From assembly GCA_022822425.1 (NCBI GenBank), contig JAJEBS010000091.1, positions 1 through 41,381 of the forward strand: a DNA stretch of 41,381 bases, read 5' to 3'. The first letter of the stretch is position 1. Every line of letters starts with the position of its first letter. The translations under genes and the position numbers were made by a program. Source of the stretch: Gemmatimonadota bacterium (GTDB lineage Bacteria > Gemmatimonadota > Gemmatimonadetes > Longimicrobiales > Gaopeijiaceae). This document shows positions 8,785-19,700 of this stretch, piece after piece. The notes beneath the pieces were generated by a model. It was not told the DNA's origin. It did not search any database and was given only the letters and a program-made list of their open reading frames with translations.

Positions 8785-9912
8785 ATGCGCCGAACCGCAC
8801 CGATCGCCGCGCTGCTTCTCCTGCCCGCCGCGCTGGCCGCGCAGGGCCGTCGGCCGAACTTCGCGCAGCCGACCCTCCCGCCGCCGAGCATCACCGAATA
8901 CCAGCCGCGCTCCACCCTGGTCGTCCCCGAGAACCCGGTGCCCCGGGCGAAATACCCGGTGGTGGACCTGCACGGGCATCCCCCCTCGCTCGCCGACCCG
9001 GCCAATATCGAGCGGGTGGTGGCCGCCATGGACGACCTGAACCTGCAGGTCATCGTCCAGGCACGGGGCAGCTCCGGCAGCCGCCTCACCCGGCAGATCG
9101 AAGCGGTGCGCGCCGCCGGGCACGCCGACCGCTTCGTCTTCTTCACCACCCTCGACCTGCGCAACGTGGGTCCCGGGTCGGGCGCCCGCATCGCGGCCCA
9201 ACTGGAGGAGGACGTGCGCGCCGGCGCGGTGGGCATCGGCGAGATCGGCAAGCAGTTCGGGCTCACGACCCGCAAGGCCGACGGCACCCGCCTCCCGCTC
9301 GACGACCCCGAGCTCGACATCGTGTGGGAGACCGCGGCCCGCCTCGGGATCCCGGTCTTCATCCACACCGCCGATCCCGCCGAGTTCTTCCAGCCCCTCG
9401 ACTACGAGAACGAGCGCTGGCTCGAATTGGCCATCTTCCCCAACCGCCGCTTCTTCGACCGTGAACGCTTCCCGTCCTTCGAGGACCTGATGGCCGAGCG
9501 CGACCGGATGCTGGCGAAGCATCCCAACACGACCTGGGTCCTGGCGCACATGGGATGGCACACGCAGGATCTCGCGCGCCTGGGCGAACTCTTCGACCGC
9601 TTCCCCAACCTCCACGGGGAGGTCGGGGCGGTTCTCTACGACCTGGGGCGCCAGCCCCGCTTCGCGCGCGACTTCTTCGTCAGGTACCAGGACCGCATCC
9701 TGTTCGGGAAGGACTCCTTCCAGCCGGATGAGTATCCCTACTACTGGCGCGTCTTCGAGACCGAGGACGAGTACTTCGACTACTACCGGAACTACCACGC
9801 CTTCTGGAAACTCTACGGCATGGGCCTTCCGGACGAGGTTCTGCGCAAGGTGTACTACGCGAACGCGCTCCGGATCATCCCCAACATGCCCGAGGCCGGC
9901 TTCCCGGAATAG
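8785..9912 (+). CDS. Secreted amidohydrolase (amidohydrolase 2 family)
   Basis: A 375-residue protein with a short signal peptide (IAALLLLPAALAAQ). The metal-dependent TIM-barrel hydrolase features are VVDLHGHPP, an inner GEIGKQFGL, IPVFIHTAD, WVLAHMGWH and a terminal LFGKDSF. This matches the amidohydrolase-2 (PF04909-like) family. The ATG at 8785 is chosen because the signal peptide begins there, although the frame is open upstream. It is divergent from the DUF1028 gene (about 230 bp apart) and convergent with the sugar dehydrogenase. The substrate cannot be told from the sequence. Confidence 0.85.
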   Translation: MRRTAPIAALLLLPAALAAQGRRPNFAQPTLPPPSITEYQPRSTLVVPENPVPRAKYPVVDLHGHPPSLADPANIERVVAAMDDLNLQVIVQARGSSGSRLTRQIEAVRAAGHADRFVFFTTLDLRNVGPGSGARIAAQLEEDVRAGAVGIGEIGKQFGLTTRKADGTRLPLDDPELDIVWETAARLGIPVFIHTADPAEFFQPLDYENERWLELAIFPNRRFFDRERFPSFEDLMAERDRMLAKHPNTTWVLAHMGWHTQDLARLGELFDRFPNLHGEVGAVLYDLGRQPRFARDFFVRYQDRILFGKDSFQPDEYPYYWRVFETEDEYFDYYRNYHAFWKLYGMGLPDEVLRKVYYANALRIIPNMPEAGFPE

Positions 9913-9930
9913 CGAGTCCGCCGGTGAGGC

Positions 9931-11187
9931 TTACTCCGGTGGCATCACATCGCTCGCCACGGGCTCGAGCCGCACGACCGCGGTACGCTCCTCCGCGTGC
10001 TCGAGGGCGAGATAGATGAGCCCGTCGGGACCCTCGCGTACGTCTCGGACGCGGCCCAGCTCGCCGTGCAGCAAGGTCTCGACTCCGAGCGCGTCCGTGC
10101 CCTCGAGGATGACGCGGGCGAGCTGCTCGCCCACCATGCCGCCCGCGAACGCGCTGCCCTTCCACCAGGGGAACGCGTCGCCGCGGTAGATCATCATGCC
10201 GGAGATGCCGATGGAGGGCGTCCACACGAAGCGCGGAGATTCCATCCCGTCCCCGGATGCGTCCGTTGTGTAGGCCGTGCCGTCGTAGTTGATGCCGTGG
10301 GAGACCACAGGCCAGCCGTAGTTGCCCCCGCCCGCAATCAGATTGAGCTCGTCCCCGCCCCGCGGCCCGTGCTCGTTCGACCAGACGTCCCCGGTACCCG
10401 GATCCACCGCGAGGCCCTGCAGATTGCGATGCCCGTAGCTCCAGATCTCGGGCAGCGCGTCACCGCGCCCCACGAACGGGTTGTCGCCGGGCACGCGGCC
10501 GTCGTCGTGCAGGCGCACGATGGTGCCCATGTGGTTGGTCACGTCCAGCGCCGGGTGGTCGGCCATCATGTCGGGCTCGAACATGCGGTCGCCCACCGTC
10601 AGGTACAGGTACCCGTCCAGGCCGAAGGCCATGCGGCCGGAGAAGTGATTGTTGTTGCCGTGCCAGGCGTTCGACTCGAAGATCTCCTCGACGTCGGCGA
10701 CCCGGCCATCGTCCCAGCGCCCCCTCACCACCGTCGTGGTGCCCTCCGACCCGTCCTCGCTGGGCTTTCCGTAGCTGAGGTACAGCCAGTTGTTCTCGGT
10801 AAAGTCGGGGTGGGGCAGGATGTCCATGAATCCCCCCTGGCCCTCGTCCCGGTAGACTGCCGGCCAGCCCGCCACCGGCTCCGGCTGGAGCACGCCGTCG
10901 CGCACCACCCGCAGGCGGCCGGGGCGCTCCACGATCAGCATCTCGCCGCCGGGCAGCCACGCCATCGACCAGGGATGGTCGAGGCCGTCGGCGACGATGA
11001 CCACGCGGAAATCGTGGCGGGCGGAGGAATGCACCCCCTCGGCCGCTTCCGCCCCGGGTCCGGCAGGGTCGACCCCTTCGGCGCTGCCGGCGTCCTGTCC
11101 CGGATCCTGACCGCAGGCGAGAACCCCTGCGACCGCTGTCAATCCACCAGCCAGAAGAACACGGGTCGGGATGGTTCGATATCGCAT
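9931..11187 (-). CDS. PQQ-dependent sugar dehydrogenase-like lipoprotein (soluble GdhB/YliI type)
   Basis: A 418-residue six-bladed beta-propeller protein of the glucose/sorbosone dehydrogenase family. Characteristic blade motifs are DHPWSMAWLPGG, GQGGFMDILPHPDF, GRMAFGLDGYLYLTVGDR and SYGHRNLQGLAVDP followed by NEHGPRGGDELN. The N-terminus is a lipoprotein signal (hydrophobic core ending in GVLAC) followed by an acidic, Gly-rich spacer. The start at 11187 has a strong GAGGAG Shine-Dalgarno 7-8 nt upstream. It probably oxidises aldoses in the periplasm using PQQ. No PQQ biosynthesis gene is in the window. Confidence 0.9.
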   Translation of the reverse strand: MRYRTIPTRVLLAGGLTAVAGVLACGQDPGQDAGSAEGVDPAGPGAEAAEGVHSSARHDFRVVIVADGLDHPWSMAWLPGGEMLIVERPGRLRVVRDGVLQPEPVAGWPAVYRDEGQGGFMDILPHPDFTENNWLYLSYGKPSEDGSEGTTTVVRGRWDDGRVADVEEIFESNAWHGNNNHFSGRMAFGLDGYLYLTVGDRMFEPDMMADHPALDVTNHMGTIVRLHDDGRVPGDNPFVGRGDALPEIWSYGHRNLQGLAVDPGTGDVWSNEHGPRGGDELNLIAGGGNYGWPVVSHGINYDGTAYTTDASGDGMESPRFVWTPSIGISGMMIYRGDAFPWWKGSAFAGGMVGEQLARVILEGTDALGVETLLHGELGRVRDVREGPDGLIYLALEHAEERTAVVRLEPVASDVMPPE

Positions 11188-11387
11188 GGCTTTTCTCCTC
11201 GGTCGATGCCGTGGGCCGCACCCGGTTCCCCCAGCGCGGCGCAACGCAACGGGTCACAGACAGCGCATCCAGTATAGAGACCGCGCTCGGGACAGGCACC
11301 GCCGCACGGTTCCCGGCGCATGATTTCCGGCGGATCGTCCTCTCCTGCCATGGAGGCGCCCCGGCTCCGGCACGAGCTTTCAGGTCC

Positions 11388-12902
<1,515 letters not shown>

Positions 12903-13808
12903 CCGCTGCAGAGGGGACCGACCCGGCCCACCGCGGAAGGGAGTAATACAACCGTAATACGGGGCGATGACCGGGCGGATGCGCACGGCGATGGGGCCGA
13001 CCCGCACCCCATCCGGTGGCGAACCCGAAGGGCCGTCCCCTACCTTGACGCCTGCAGGTCCGACCCCCTTCCGCGCCCGAGGACCCGAAGGTGAGGTCGC
13101 ACCCACCCACGATGGCTCCGGCTCAGGCCGCGCCGTCCCTCGCCGCAGCTGCCACAGAGAATCCCGCCGCATGAGCGGAGTACCTCGGGCGCGAATCACG
13201 GCAGGAAGTGGTCTAAAGTCTTACAGGGCTGCACGATCTGCGTTTCCTGTCTTCGGATCATAGCGTACTGCGCCGTGTGGCGATAGCGGGATAACCGTAT
13301 CGATTGGCGGGAACTCAGGCATCCTCCATATGCCCTGTTCAGCGGTCGGTTTTCGAGCGCAACGGCGGTGCAACAAGCACCGGGATGGCCTTCTTGACCA
13401 ACTTCGCGCCGCGGAGAGACCAAAGCCCAGGACTCGCGCGATCCTCGTGCTGTTCGCGTCGCAGGCGGCGATGGCGGTCGCTTAACGCCCGCGTACCCGG
13501 GCAACCGCCGCGCGCGAGCGAACCTTGGAAACCCTTGGCGACACAGCGCCGGTCAGGGAGGCCCAGCAGGGTGCCGACCGCCGAACCGGGCGTGAGGTCG
13601 GAGTCCCGCATCGGCGTGGTGATCTTCGACGCCCGAACTCCCGTCTGTCTTCCTTCTCGGTGACGAAGAGGCGGCCCACGCGCACGCCCCGGTGACGGAT
13701 CGGCCCGCCCTCCCGCGCACGAAAGCACCGGCGTGCGCGAGGCGAGCGGCCGCTGTCCACGACCTCTTGCAGCCCTGGGCTAGGAGTGCGAACTTCGCAC
13801 ACCAGACC
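12903..13808 (+). other. Gene-poor gap after recQ containing repeat R1
   Basis: About 900 bp with no convincing gene. Open frames here are short, Arg/Pro-rich and mutually overlapping, typical of GC-rich non-coding DNA. A direct repeat GTAATAC-N4-GTAATAC lies near 12943-12960. Repeat copy R1 occupies about 13190-13320. The part between R1 and the methyltransferase remnant may be decayed coding sequence, but nothing recognisable remains. Confidence 0.5.
13190..13320 (+). repeat. Island repeat copy R1 (~130 bp, hairpin-forming)
   Basis: First of four related intergenic copies. The invariant core CTGCACGATCTGC is at 13229-13241. It is flanked by an inverted-repeat pair, GGCAGGAA at 13200-13207 and TTCCTGTC at 13244-13251. 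The 5' side shares CG(C/T)GAATCACGG with copy R2. The 3' side shares a GCGGGA...CGGGAACT pattern with copy R3. It sits near the left edge of the defence island. Confidence 0.7.
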
Positions 13809-14138
13809 ATGTGGACGGGCGACTGCCTCGACGTCTTGCGCGGCATGAACTGGGGCTGCGTCAACCTGATCTACCTCGACCCACCGTTCAACAGAAACGC
13901 AGACTACGCGGCGCCCCGCGAGCACTTCCAGATGCGCCACTTTCCCGTCGATCACATCACGTCGGTCTCGAAGGGTGGCACTGACCACATCTCAAACCTC
14001 CAGTTCCTGTGCGGGCCGTGCAACTCGCTCAAGGGCGTCAAGTCGCAAGCGGAGCTGCTCGTCCTGCTGACCGACAAGGGTTGGATCAAGCGGCAGAAGG
14101 TCGCATGGAAACCACAAGTAGTGAGGAGCTATGGCTAA
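13809..14138 (+). pseudogene. Collapsed DNA methyltransferase-HNH protein (internal deletion)
   Basis: A 109-residue frame made of two ends of a longer protein. The N-terminal third is the start of a DNA adenine methyltransferase (WTGDCLDVLRGMN, then the catalytic LIYLDPPFN and YAAP). Straight after comes the HNH tail typical of the C-terminus of such enzymes (VDHITSVSKGGTDHISNLQ, CGPCNSLKG). The SAM-binding half of the methyltransferase and the first zinc-binding Cys pair of the HNH domain are missing. This matches an in-frame loss of most of a 400-plus-residue protein. It is unlikely to methylate; residual HNH activity is doubtful. Its stop overlaps the next gene by 8 bp. Confidence 0.7.
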
Positions 14139-14490
14139 GTTCAAGGTTGAGGCAGGTGATTTCATTGCCGAGGAGCACGGGTGGCTTACGTGGGATGACA
14201 GACTCAAGCTACCCGTCGAGAAGGAGTCTGCCCGATATGAGCACATATCTCTCAGCCGTCTAGAGACCGTTGAGGCGGCCACGGAAGAATCTGTCAAGCG
14301 GCTTGGTGGCACCGTGGGATGGGGATTGGCAGGCGCTGTGGTGCTAGGACCGGTTGGGTTGCTCGCGGGACTTCTCGCGGGTGGCAAGAAGAAACGCGTC
14401 ACCTTCATTGCCGTTCTTGACGACGGGCGGAAGTTCATGGCGACCGGAAGCCACAAAGATTACATTAAGATGCAAGCTGCTACGTTCTGA
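14131..14490 (+). CDS. Small glycine-zipper membrane protein, unknown function
   Basis: A 119-residue protein starting inside the end of the methyltransferase/HNH remnant, with GAGGAG just before the ATG. Residues about 1-55 are polar and mixed alpha/beta in character. Residues about 58-85 form a Gly-rich hydrophobic segment (GWGLAGAVVLGPVGLLAGLL) ending in GGKKK. A short C-terminal part (VTFIAVLDDGRKFMATG) looks like a beta-hairpin. I recognise the layout from uncharacterised bacterial proteins but cannot give a function. It may have been the partner of the now broken methyltransferase cassette, or a separate small membrane-active gene. Confidence 0.7.
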   Translation: MAKFKVEAGDFIAEEHGWLTWDDRLKLPVEKESARYEHISLSRLETVEAATEESVKRLGGTVGWGLAGAVVLGPVGLLAGLLAGGKKKRVTFIAVLDDGRKFMATGSHKDYIKMQAATF

Positions 14491-14493
14491 GCA

Positions 14494-14916
14494 ATGAACC
14501 CTCCGATGTGTCGAGATGCCCGTCGGTGGTTTCGTCCGGCTCCCGGCGACGGACCGGTAATGGCTTGCAAACGGCGTGACCCGTTCCAAACCCAACTGCA
14601 CTTGGGGTTGGAGGTTGAGCGCGCACGTTCAAAGCCGGAGGTGGAGCCCGAACGCTCAAAACGGGAGGGCGGGCGGCAGGTAAGCAGTGGCAAAAGCTGG
14701 CTTCGACGGTATTCAGTGCTTGAGCCGGTCCCTGGACGGGTTCTGTGGCCCGATGGCCGAGCGGTGCGCGACGATGAACGGAGACGCATCCTTCTCGGTC
14801 CTCAAGCCCACGCGTTCCTAGCCTTGGAGCAAGCTGCTTGGGATGTCTGCGAGGACCGGGTATTGCCCGCGTCCATTCGGCGAGAAGCAGAAGATGAGCA
14901 AGACCAACCTCGTTGA
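14494..14916 (+). CDS. Doubtful ORF, 140 aa, Arg-rich
   Basis: An open frame beginning 4 bp after the previous stop. The product is rich in Arg, Glu and Pro, with a short imperfect repeat (VERARSKPE / VEPERSKRE) and no recognisable domain. No Shine-Dalgarno sequence is evident. An equally long frame lies on the opposite strand, so it may not be coding. It is listed because of its tight placement after the membrane-protein gene. Confidence 0.2.
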   Translation: MNPPMCRDARRWFRPAPGDGPVMACKRRDPFQTQLHLGLEVERARSKPEVEPERSKREGGRQVSSGKSWLRRYSVLEPVPGRVLWPDGRAVRDDERRRILLGPQAHAFLALEQAAWDVCEDRVLPASIRREAEDEQDQPR

Positions 14917-15640
14917 GCGGGCCGCCAATTCGGTTGGATCGCAAGCGACCAGGAAGGAATACGCTGGGTTCGGTGCCTTGGTGGTACCGTGGACCTACCG
15001 TAGCGCGTGATGTCTTTTTTGGGGATCGAGGGGCATGCCTGCCAGCAGTTCAGCAGGGTGGCTAAATAGCAACCCTCTGGAGAGCGGGTGCCGGGTGTAC
15101 AAGTGACGGTAAGGGAGCACGGGCGGCGTGAATCACGGCAGGAAGTCTTCTAAAGTCATACAGGGCTGCACGATCTGCGCTTTCTGCCCTTGAACCACGT
15201 CGGCTCCCGCCGACCTGAAATGGCGTGAAAATCGCCATAAACTGCGGGAATCTCCTTAGCCTCCCCATCTCTGTAAGTGCGTAGATGGGCCGGGCGGCGC
15301 GGATTCCTTCTGGTCAAACCGCAGTTGGCCAACGACATCAATAGGTATCAATGGGCATCGAAGCCCGCCGACACGCGGAGGTGCCCGTCCTCGTAGCGCT
15401 CGACAAAGGCCGGAGCGCAACCCCGGCGACATGAGCCACATCCTCCGGGAGGGTCGCAGACCAGCCCGCTCAACGAAGGCCGGTCTCCAACCTCGGCCAA
15501 TTGATCGAACTTTGTCGAGGACGGCTGCAGTCTGCTCGTGGGTGGGCTGATTGTCCGGTGCCCACGCAATCGCCGACCGACTTGTACTTGCCCTCGAATT
15601 CGAGCGGGAGCGCAAATGCGGGAGATTCTTGATCTCAAGG
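14917..15640 (+). other. Non-coding or decayed gap with repeat R2
   Basis: About 720 bp with no convincing gene. Copy R2 of the island repeat lies at about 15127-15260. On the minus strand, short conserved-looking fragments in different frames between 15350 and 15640 (for example EFEGKYKSVGDC and PTHEQTAAVLDKVR) suggest a frameshifted, decayed gene, but I cannot name a family. Confidence 0.4.
15127..15260 (+). repeat. Island repeat copy R2
   Basis: Second copy. The core CTGCACGATCTGC is at 15166-15178, flanked by GGCAGGAA (15137-15144) and TTTCTGCC (15181-15188), which pair as a stem. It shares CGTGAATCACGGCAGGAAGT and CTAAAGTC-TACAGGG with R1 almost exactly. Its 3' part also contains a local hairpin, TGGCG...CGCCA, near 15221-15238. 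It separates the methyltransferase/HNH cassette from the HEPN-STAND cassette. Confidence 0.7.
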
Positions 15641-16708
15641 TCACCTCGACGGTGTCTTGATCAAGCGCAGCACACCGTCGGGCGTGAGGTGTTTCTGGTG
15701 GGCAAGCCTGTTGCGAACCTTCCTCAGGCTTTCGAAGATCTTGTAGAGCGAGTGGTTTGTTTGACGGAACATTCTGGCTAGGTCTCCGACTTCAAACTCA
15801 AAGGGGTCGTTACAACTGTTACCGATGCGGTGCATCTGCCGCTTCACCTGTTTCAGGTTGTTGGCCACCATTTCGTAGCGGCGATACTCTATCCAAGGGA
15901 GCAACACTGACAGTTGTGCGCCCCATAGTCGCCGGTTGACCTCGGACGGCGGGTTGTCCAACGCCGCGCGCGCCGCGTGGGCGACTCCGGATCGAGACTC
16001 GGTTCCCAACCGCCAGTCCAAGGGTGTGTCGGCTGTCCAGCCCTTCCTCCTCGCGATGGCGCGGAGGAACTCGGTGGGGTCGAGGATTGTGCGGTCGCTC
16101 TTGGCGAGCAGCGCGGCGGCTGTGTCGAAATCCCAGGACGCTACACGCGCGACGATGTTGGCGAGAAGTGAGCGGAGCAAGGTGTCTCCAGACCGCTGTC
16201 GCAAGCGCTCGCTGGCAAAAAGCAGGAGGTCGACATCGTCCAAAATGCTGTCCCAAGTGCGGTGGGCTAGTGCGACATCTGTCGGCGGGGGCTCAAAAAT
16301 GGCACACCGCGCTAGCGGGACCAGGAAGAGTGAACGGCCGAGCAGATGGCGGGACCGACTGGCCTGAGCATAGCGACCGAGGAAGTCGCGCCAAGCGGGC
16401 CAATTACTTTCGTTCAAGTTGTCGAGCCGGACGAGAAGTCCCCGGAAATCAGGATCGTCGCAGAGGTCTGATATGGAGTTGACGTGAGACGGATGGCGTG
16501 CGTATTGGCGGCTGAGATCTAATAACGGACTCATTGTCGCTGTTAGTCGGCGCACCTCCAACGCGTTTCCGAGATTGTCCAACAACGCGTCGTCGAAGCC
16601 TTCGGGGATGGCGCTTGGAAAACAAATCACCACGCTGCTGCCGTCTCGGAGGAAGTTACAGGTTGCGTCCATGAAGCGCTTGGCACCGGGGAGGTCCCAG
16701 AGTCTCAT
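15641..16708 (-). CDS. Putative HEPN ribonuclease effector of a STAND-associated system
   Basis: A 355-residue protein translated after the large ATPase with a 4-bp ATGA overlap. The C-terminal ~80 residues are helical and end with VRNRLAH (RNRLAH at about residues 331-336). This is the R-N-x3-H form of the Rx4-6H catalytic motif of HEPN ribonucleases. The N-terminal part has alternating hydrophobic strands and helices (SSVVICFPS, LLVRLDNL, SLFLVPL, VDLLLFAS), suggesting a degenerate nucleotide-binding-like fold without a Walker A. In known conflict systems, HEPN proteins cleave RNA once an NTPase sensor is triggered; that role here is inferred. It could instead be a non-catalytic HEPN-like adaptor. 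Confidence 0.65.
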   Translation of the reverse strand: MRLWDLPGAKRFMDATCNFLRDGSSVVICFPSAIPEGFDDALLDNLGNALEVRRLTATMSPLLDLSRQYARHPSHVNSISDLCDDPDFRGLLVRLDNLNESNWPAWRDFLGRYAQASRSRHLLGRSLFLVPLARCAIFEPPPTDVALAHRTWDSILDDVDLLLFASERLRQRSGDTLLRSLLANIVARVASWDFDTAAALLAKSDRTILDPTEFLRAIARRKGWTADTPLDWRLGTESRSGVAHAARAALDNPPSEVNRRLWGAQLSVLLPWIEYRRYEMVANNLKQVKRQMHRIGNSCNDPFEFEVGDLARMFRQTNHSLYKIFESLRKVRNRLAHQKHLTPDGVLRLIKTPSR

Positions 16709-19700
16709 GGAGTGTCGTCTGTCAGGATCCGGGCAACCAGCGGATTTAGCGACACGGACCCACGGTCCTCCTGCACCAGCCCCAGTTGGATTGCCCACCA
16801 GAGGCGTCGTCTCAGGTCATCTAGCGTATACGTGTGGAGGCCTTGTTCGACCACCAAGTCTACGTACGCTTCGTAGTCGTCCGGCGTTAGCTCAGGGTGG
16901 TCACCCAGTGGGGTGAGTTGAGAACGGACCATGGCCGATCCGAGTCCGAGGGCATCGAGCAGATCATCTCGTGTTTCGGCAACATACTCCCGAAGCTCGC
17001 TGATCTTGTCATTCCAATTCTTCCTGTCTGAATCGGCGTAGCGTTCGAGTAGGAGGGGCCACCCGCCCGTAGCGTGGAGCAGTTCGTCGATCTTGCGGGT
17101 GGCTTCGTGCAGATTCTGGTCACTGCACCATTTTCTCAGGAACGCCGCGGTCCAAGGCTGGACGGGCACCCAGTCGAAAAGGCCGTTGGGCTCGCAGAGG
17201 TATTCGTCGGGAAGATACGAGACGAAGTTCCACAGCTGGTCGGGGTCGGCGAGAAAGACGACACGGAGGGCGTTGCCTCGCTTGATCTTCTTGAGGACGT
17301 CGGCGGCCTCCTCGATCCAGCGCATCGTCCACGGATCCTGATCGTGGACCAGAGAGACCGTGCCTCGTTCAGGCCGCAAGGCGGTCAACCTCTTGCGGAA
17401 CGCCTTGTCGTTGACAGCAGCGTCAAGTGGGCGCAAATGTCTCTTCTCCATGCGCTGGGCAAGAAAATCTTTGACGGAGCTGTGATTGGCCGCGCGGGTC
17501 CCGCTGAGTACGGCTACACGCCGACCGCGTTTGAGGAGTGCCTCCTGCTCGAAGGTCAGCGGGCCGCGCTGAGGCGACTGCGATTCTTGCGGGTATTGGG
17601 CATGAAACGCGGATGCCTCAAACACCTCCGGCACTCCACGGTCCATCGAGAGGATCTCCAGTATGTTCTCGGTGTCGCCGAGGAGGAGGAGGACGTTCGG
17701 GTTCCGAAAGACGTAGGATGCTCGACCCGAGCTGGCGGAACGCTTGCGGAGCACCCCGAGTCCGCACATTTCGAGGAGCAGCGTATCGAATTCCTTATCG
17801 GGTATTTTGAATCCATCCGGCCAAGCCTGTTCAGCGCCGTGGCGGATATCGGTGCTGCGCAGTTCGCCCGACAATATGTTTGGCTCATCCTCTTCCTGCA
17901 GTAGAAGGTAGGCCATGGCGTAGGCAATGACCTCGTAGCGCGGGTCTAGCCTCAGCGTCAGAGAAAAGCGGTTGCGGATGTAGTCACGGAATTGGTCGCG
18001 AGTGAAGACGGCCTGTATATCTTCAGACGTGATCGTGTACGGGACTTCGCGCCCAGGCGCTTGACGCAGATATCTAAGGAGCGCTTCACCATACAGCTGG
18101 ATCAGGGACGGATAGTAGTTGGTCCAGACGAGAATCTTGGTTAGCAGGTTCTCAGTTTCAAAGGTGTATCCTACGGCGGCAAGGGGTTCGCGAATAAGTG
18201 CGCGAGCCTGCTGTAGGTCCCCGTTGCTGAGAAGTGGACCGACGCAAATAGGTTCACCGAAATGCGCCAATGGGTGGTTGGCGCGGTCGGTGTTGCGGAG
18301 CACGTTATGAAGGCCGCAAAGGACGACCTTGAACCTGCGTCGGGTCTGGTCCATCAGGCCCTTTAGGCGGGTTGATACACGGAAGTCGTTCTTCAGATCT
18401 TCTGCGAGAAAGGAGTCGGCCTCGTCCAGGAGAAGGAGAATTCCACTATGGTCTTCTTGTTCCAGCCACTCGGTGACGCCCTTCTCGATGGCGTCTATTA
18501 GGCTGTCGTGGCCTCGAGGCATTTTTTGCCCGGTGTCGACTACGCCGAGCTTGCGGAACTCCCCCCAGAGAACCTGCCAGATGTGATCGGCGCCGTGACC
18601 AGTGCCGATGTCACGCACATTGAGGTCAAGGAAGTGCGCCAGATGGCCGGACGCCGGGTCGTTGAATGCGGCCTGCGCGGCGTTGAGGAGTGCGGTCTTC
18701 CCAAGTTGGCGTCCGCCATATACGAAGCAGCTGCCGGATCGGTCGGTTATCTTGCTACGCTCGCTCTCGCGGCCGAAGAAAGATTCCGGTGGCACCAGTC
18801 CCGCCGCAGTGAAGAAGGGCTCCGCGCAGGTAAACGGTAGCGTGCAGTCGAACAGCGCCCTGAGCGCACCGTCAGGCAAAGAGGCGAGATACAGGACCAA
18901 GGTTTCGTCAACGGTGATGAACTGAACCGAGTGCTGGATGGACCATCGGCGCAGCCATTCCCGGTCTGCTCTCCCGAGCCTGCCGAAGTGGAGGACAAAC
19001 GTTCGTGCATGGGGAGTGGAGCCGACCAGCTGGATGATCGACTCGCGCGAAGAGGCGTTCCAGTTGAGAGCGACTTCGTAGCGACCGCGCGCATGTGATC
19101 CGAAGGAGTGAGCGGGGCACAACTCGCGAGCGCGGAGGGGCTCCGTCCGCAGGGACACCGAAGCTAGCGAAGCGCCCGTGCGCACCTGTACGCTGTCGTC
19201 GGTGATCGTGAATCCGAGGCCTGCGAAGAACTGGGATACCAGATCGTGGTCTACCTTCCGCTGTTGACGCGCCATCCGATACCAGACGCTCAAGAGGTCT
19301 GCGGATCTTTCGGATTGAACCGGCGACAGAGCGGAGAATCTGAGGCCGAGGATGTCCTCCCGATTGGCTGCGGCGCGAACAAGGGCATCGTGCGAGGGTC
19401 GGGCCGTCCCGTCGAACTCGCTGGCGACCCGGTCCACAACCTCGAGGAGGGACAGAAGACGCGAGAGTCCGCCGGCGTCGGGAGAACGGAGCGGCTGGCC
19501 CGACTCTAGGCAATCAATCTGCTCATGGAGAATGGACAAGTCGCGCGCATCTAGTGCGTGCTGGACAAGGGCTTGTTCGCGAGGGTCGCTGCGAGGCAGG
19601 TACTCGTCGAGTTGGGCCCGCACTCTTTCGATAGCGTTGGTGAAATGGGGCTCGATCTGCGCTTCAATGGCGGCGACATAATTCGGGGCCGTTAGGGCGT

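Noticed and set aside
12967-13263. 98-codon plus-strand frame after recQ
   Set aside because: Low-complexity Pro/Gly/Arg composition, no start signal, and it runs into repeat R1.
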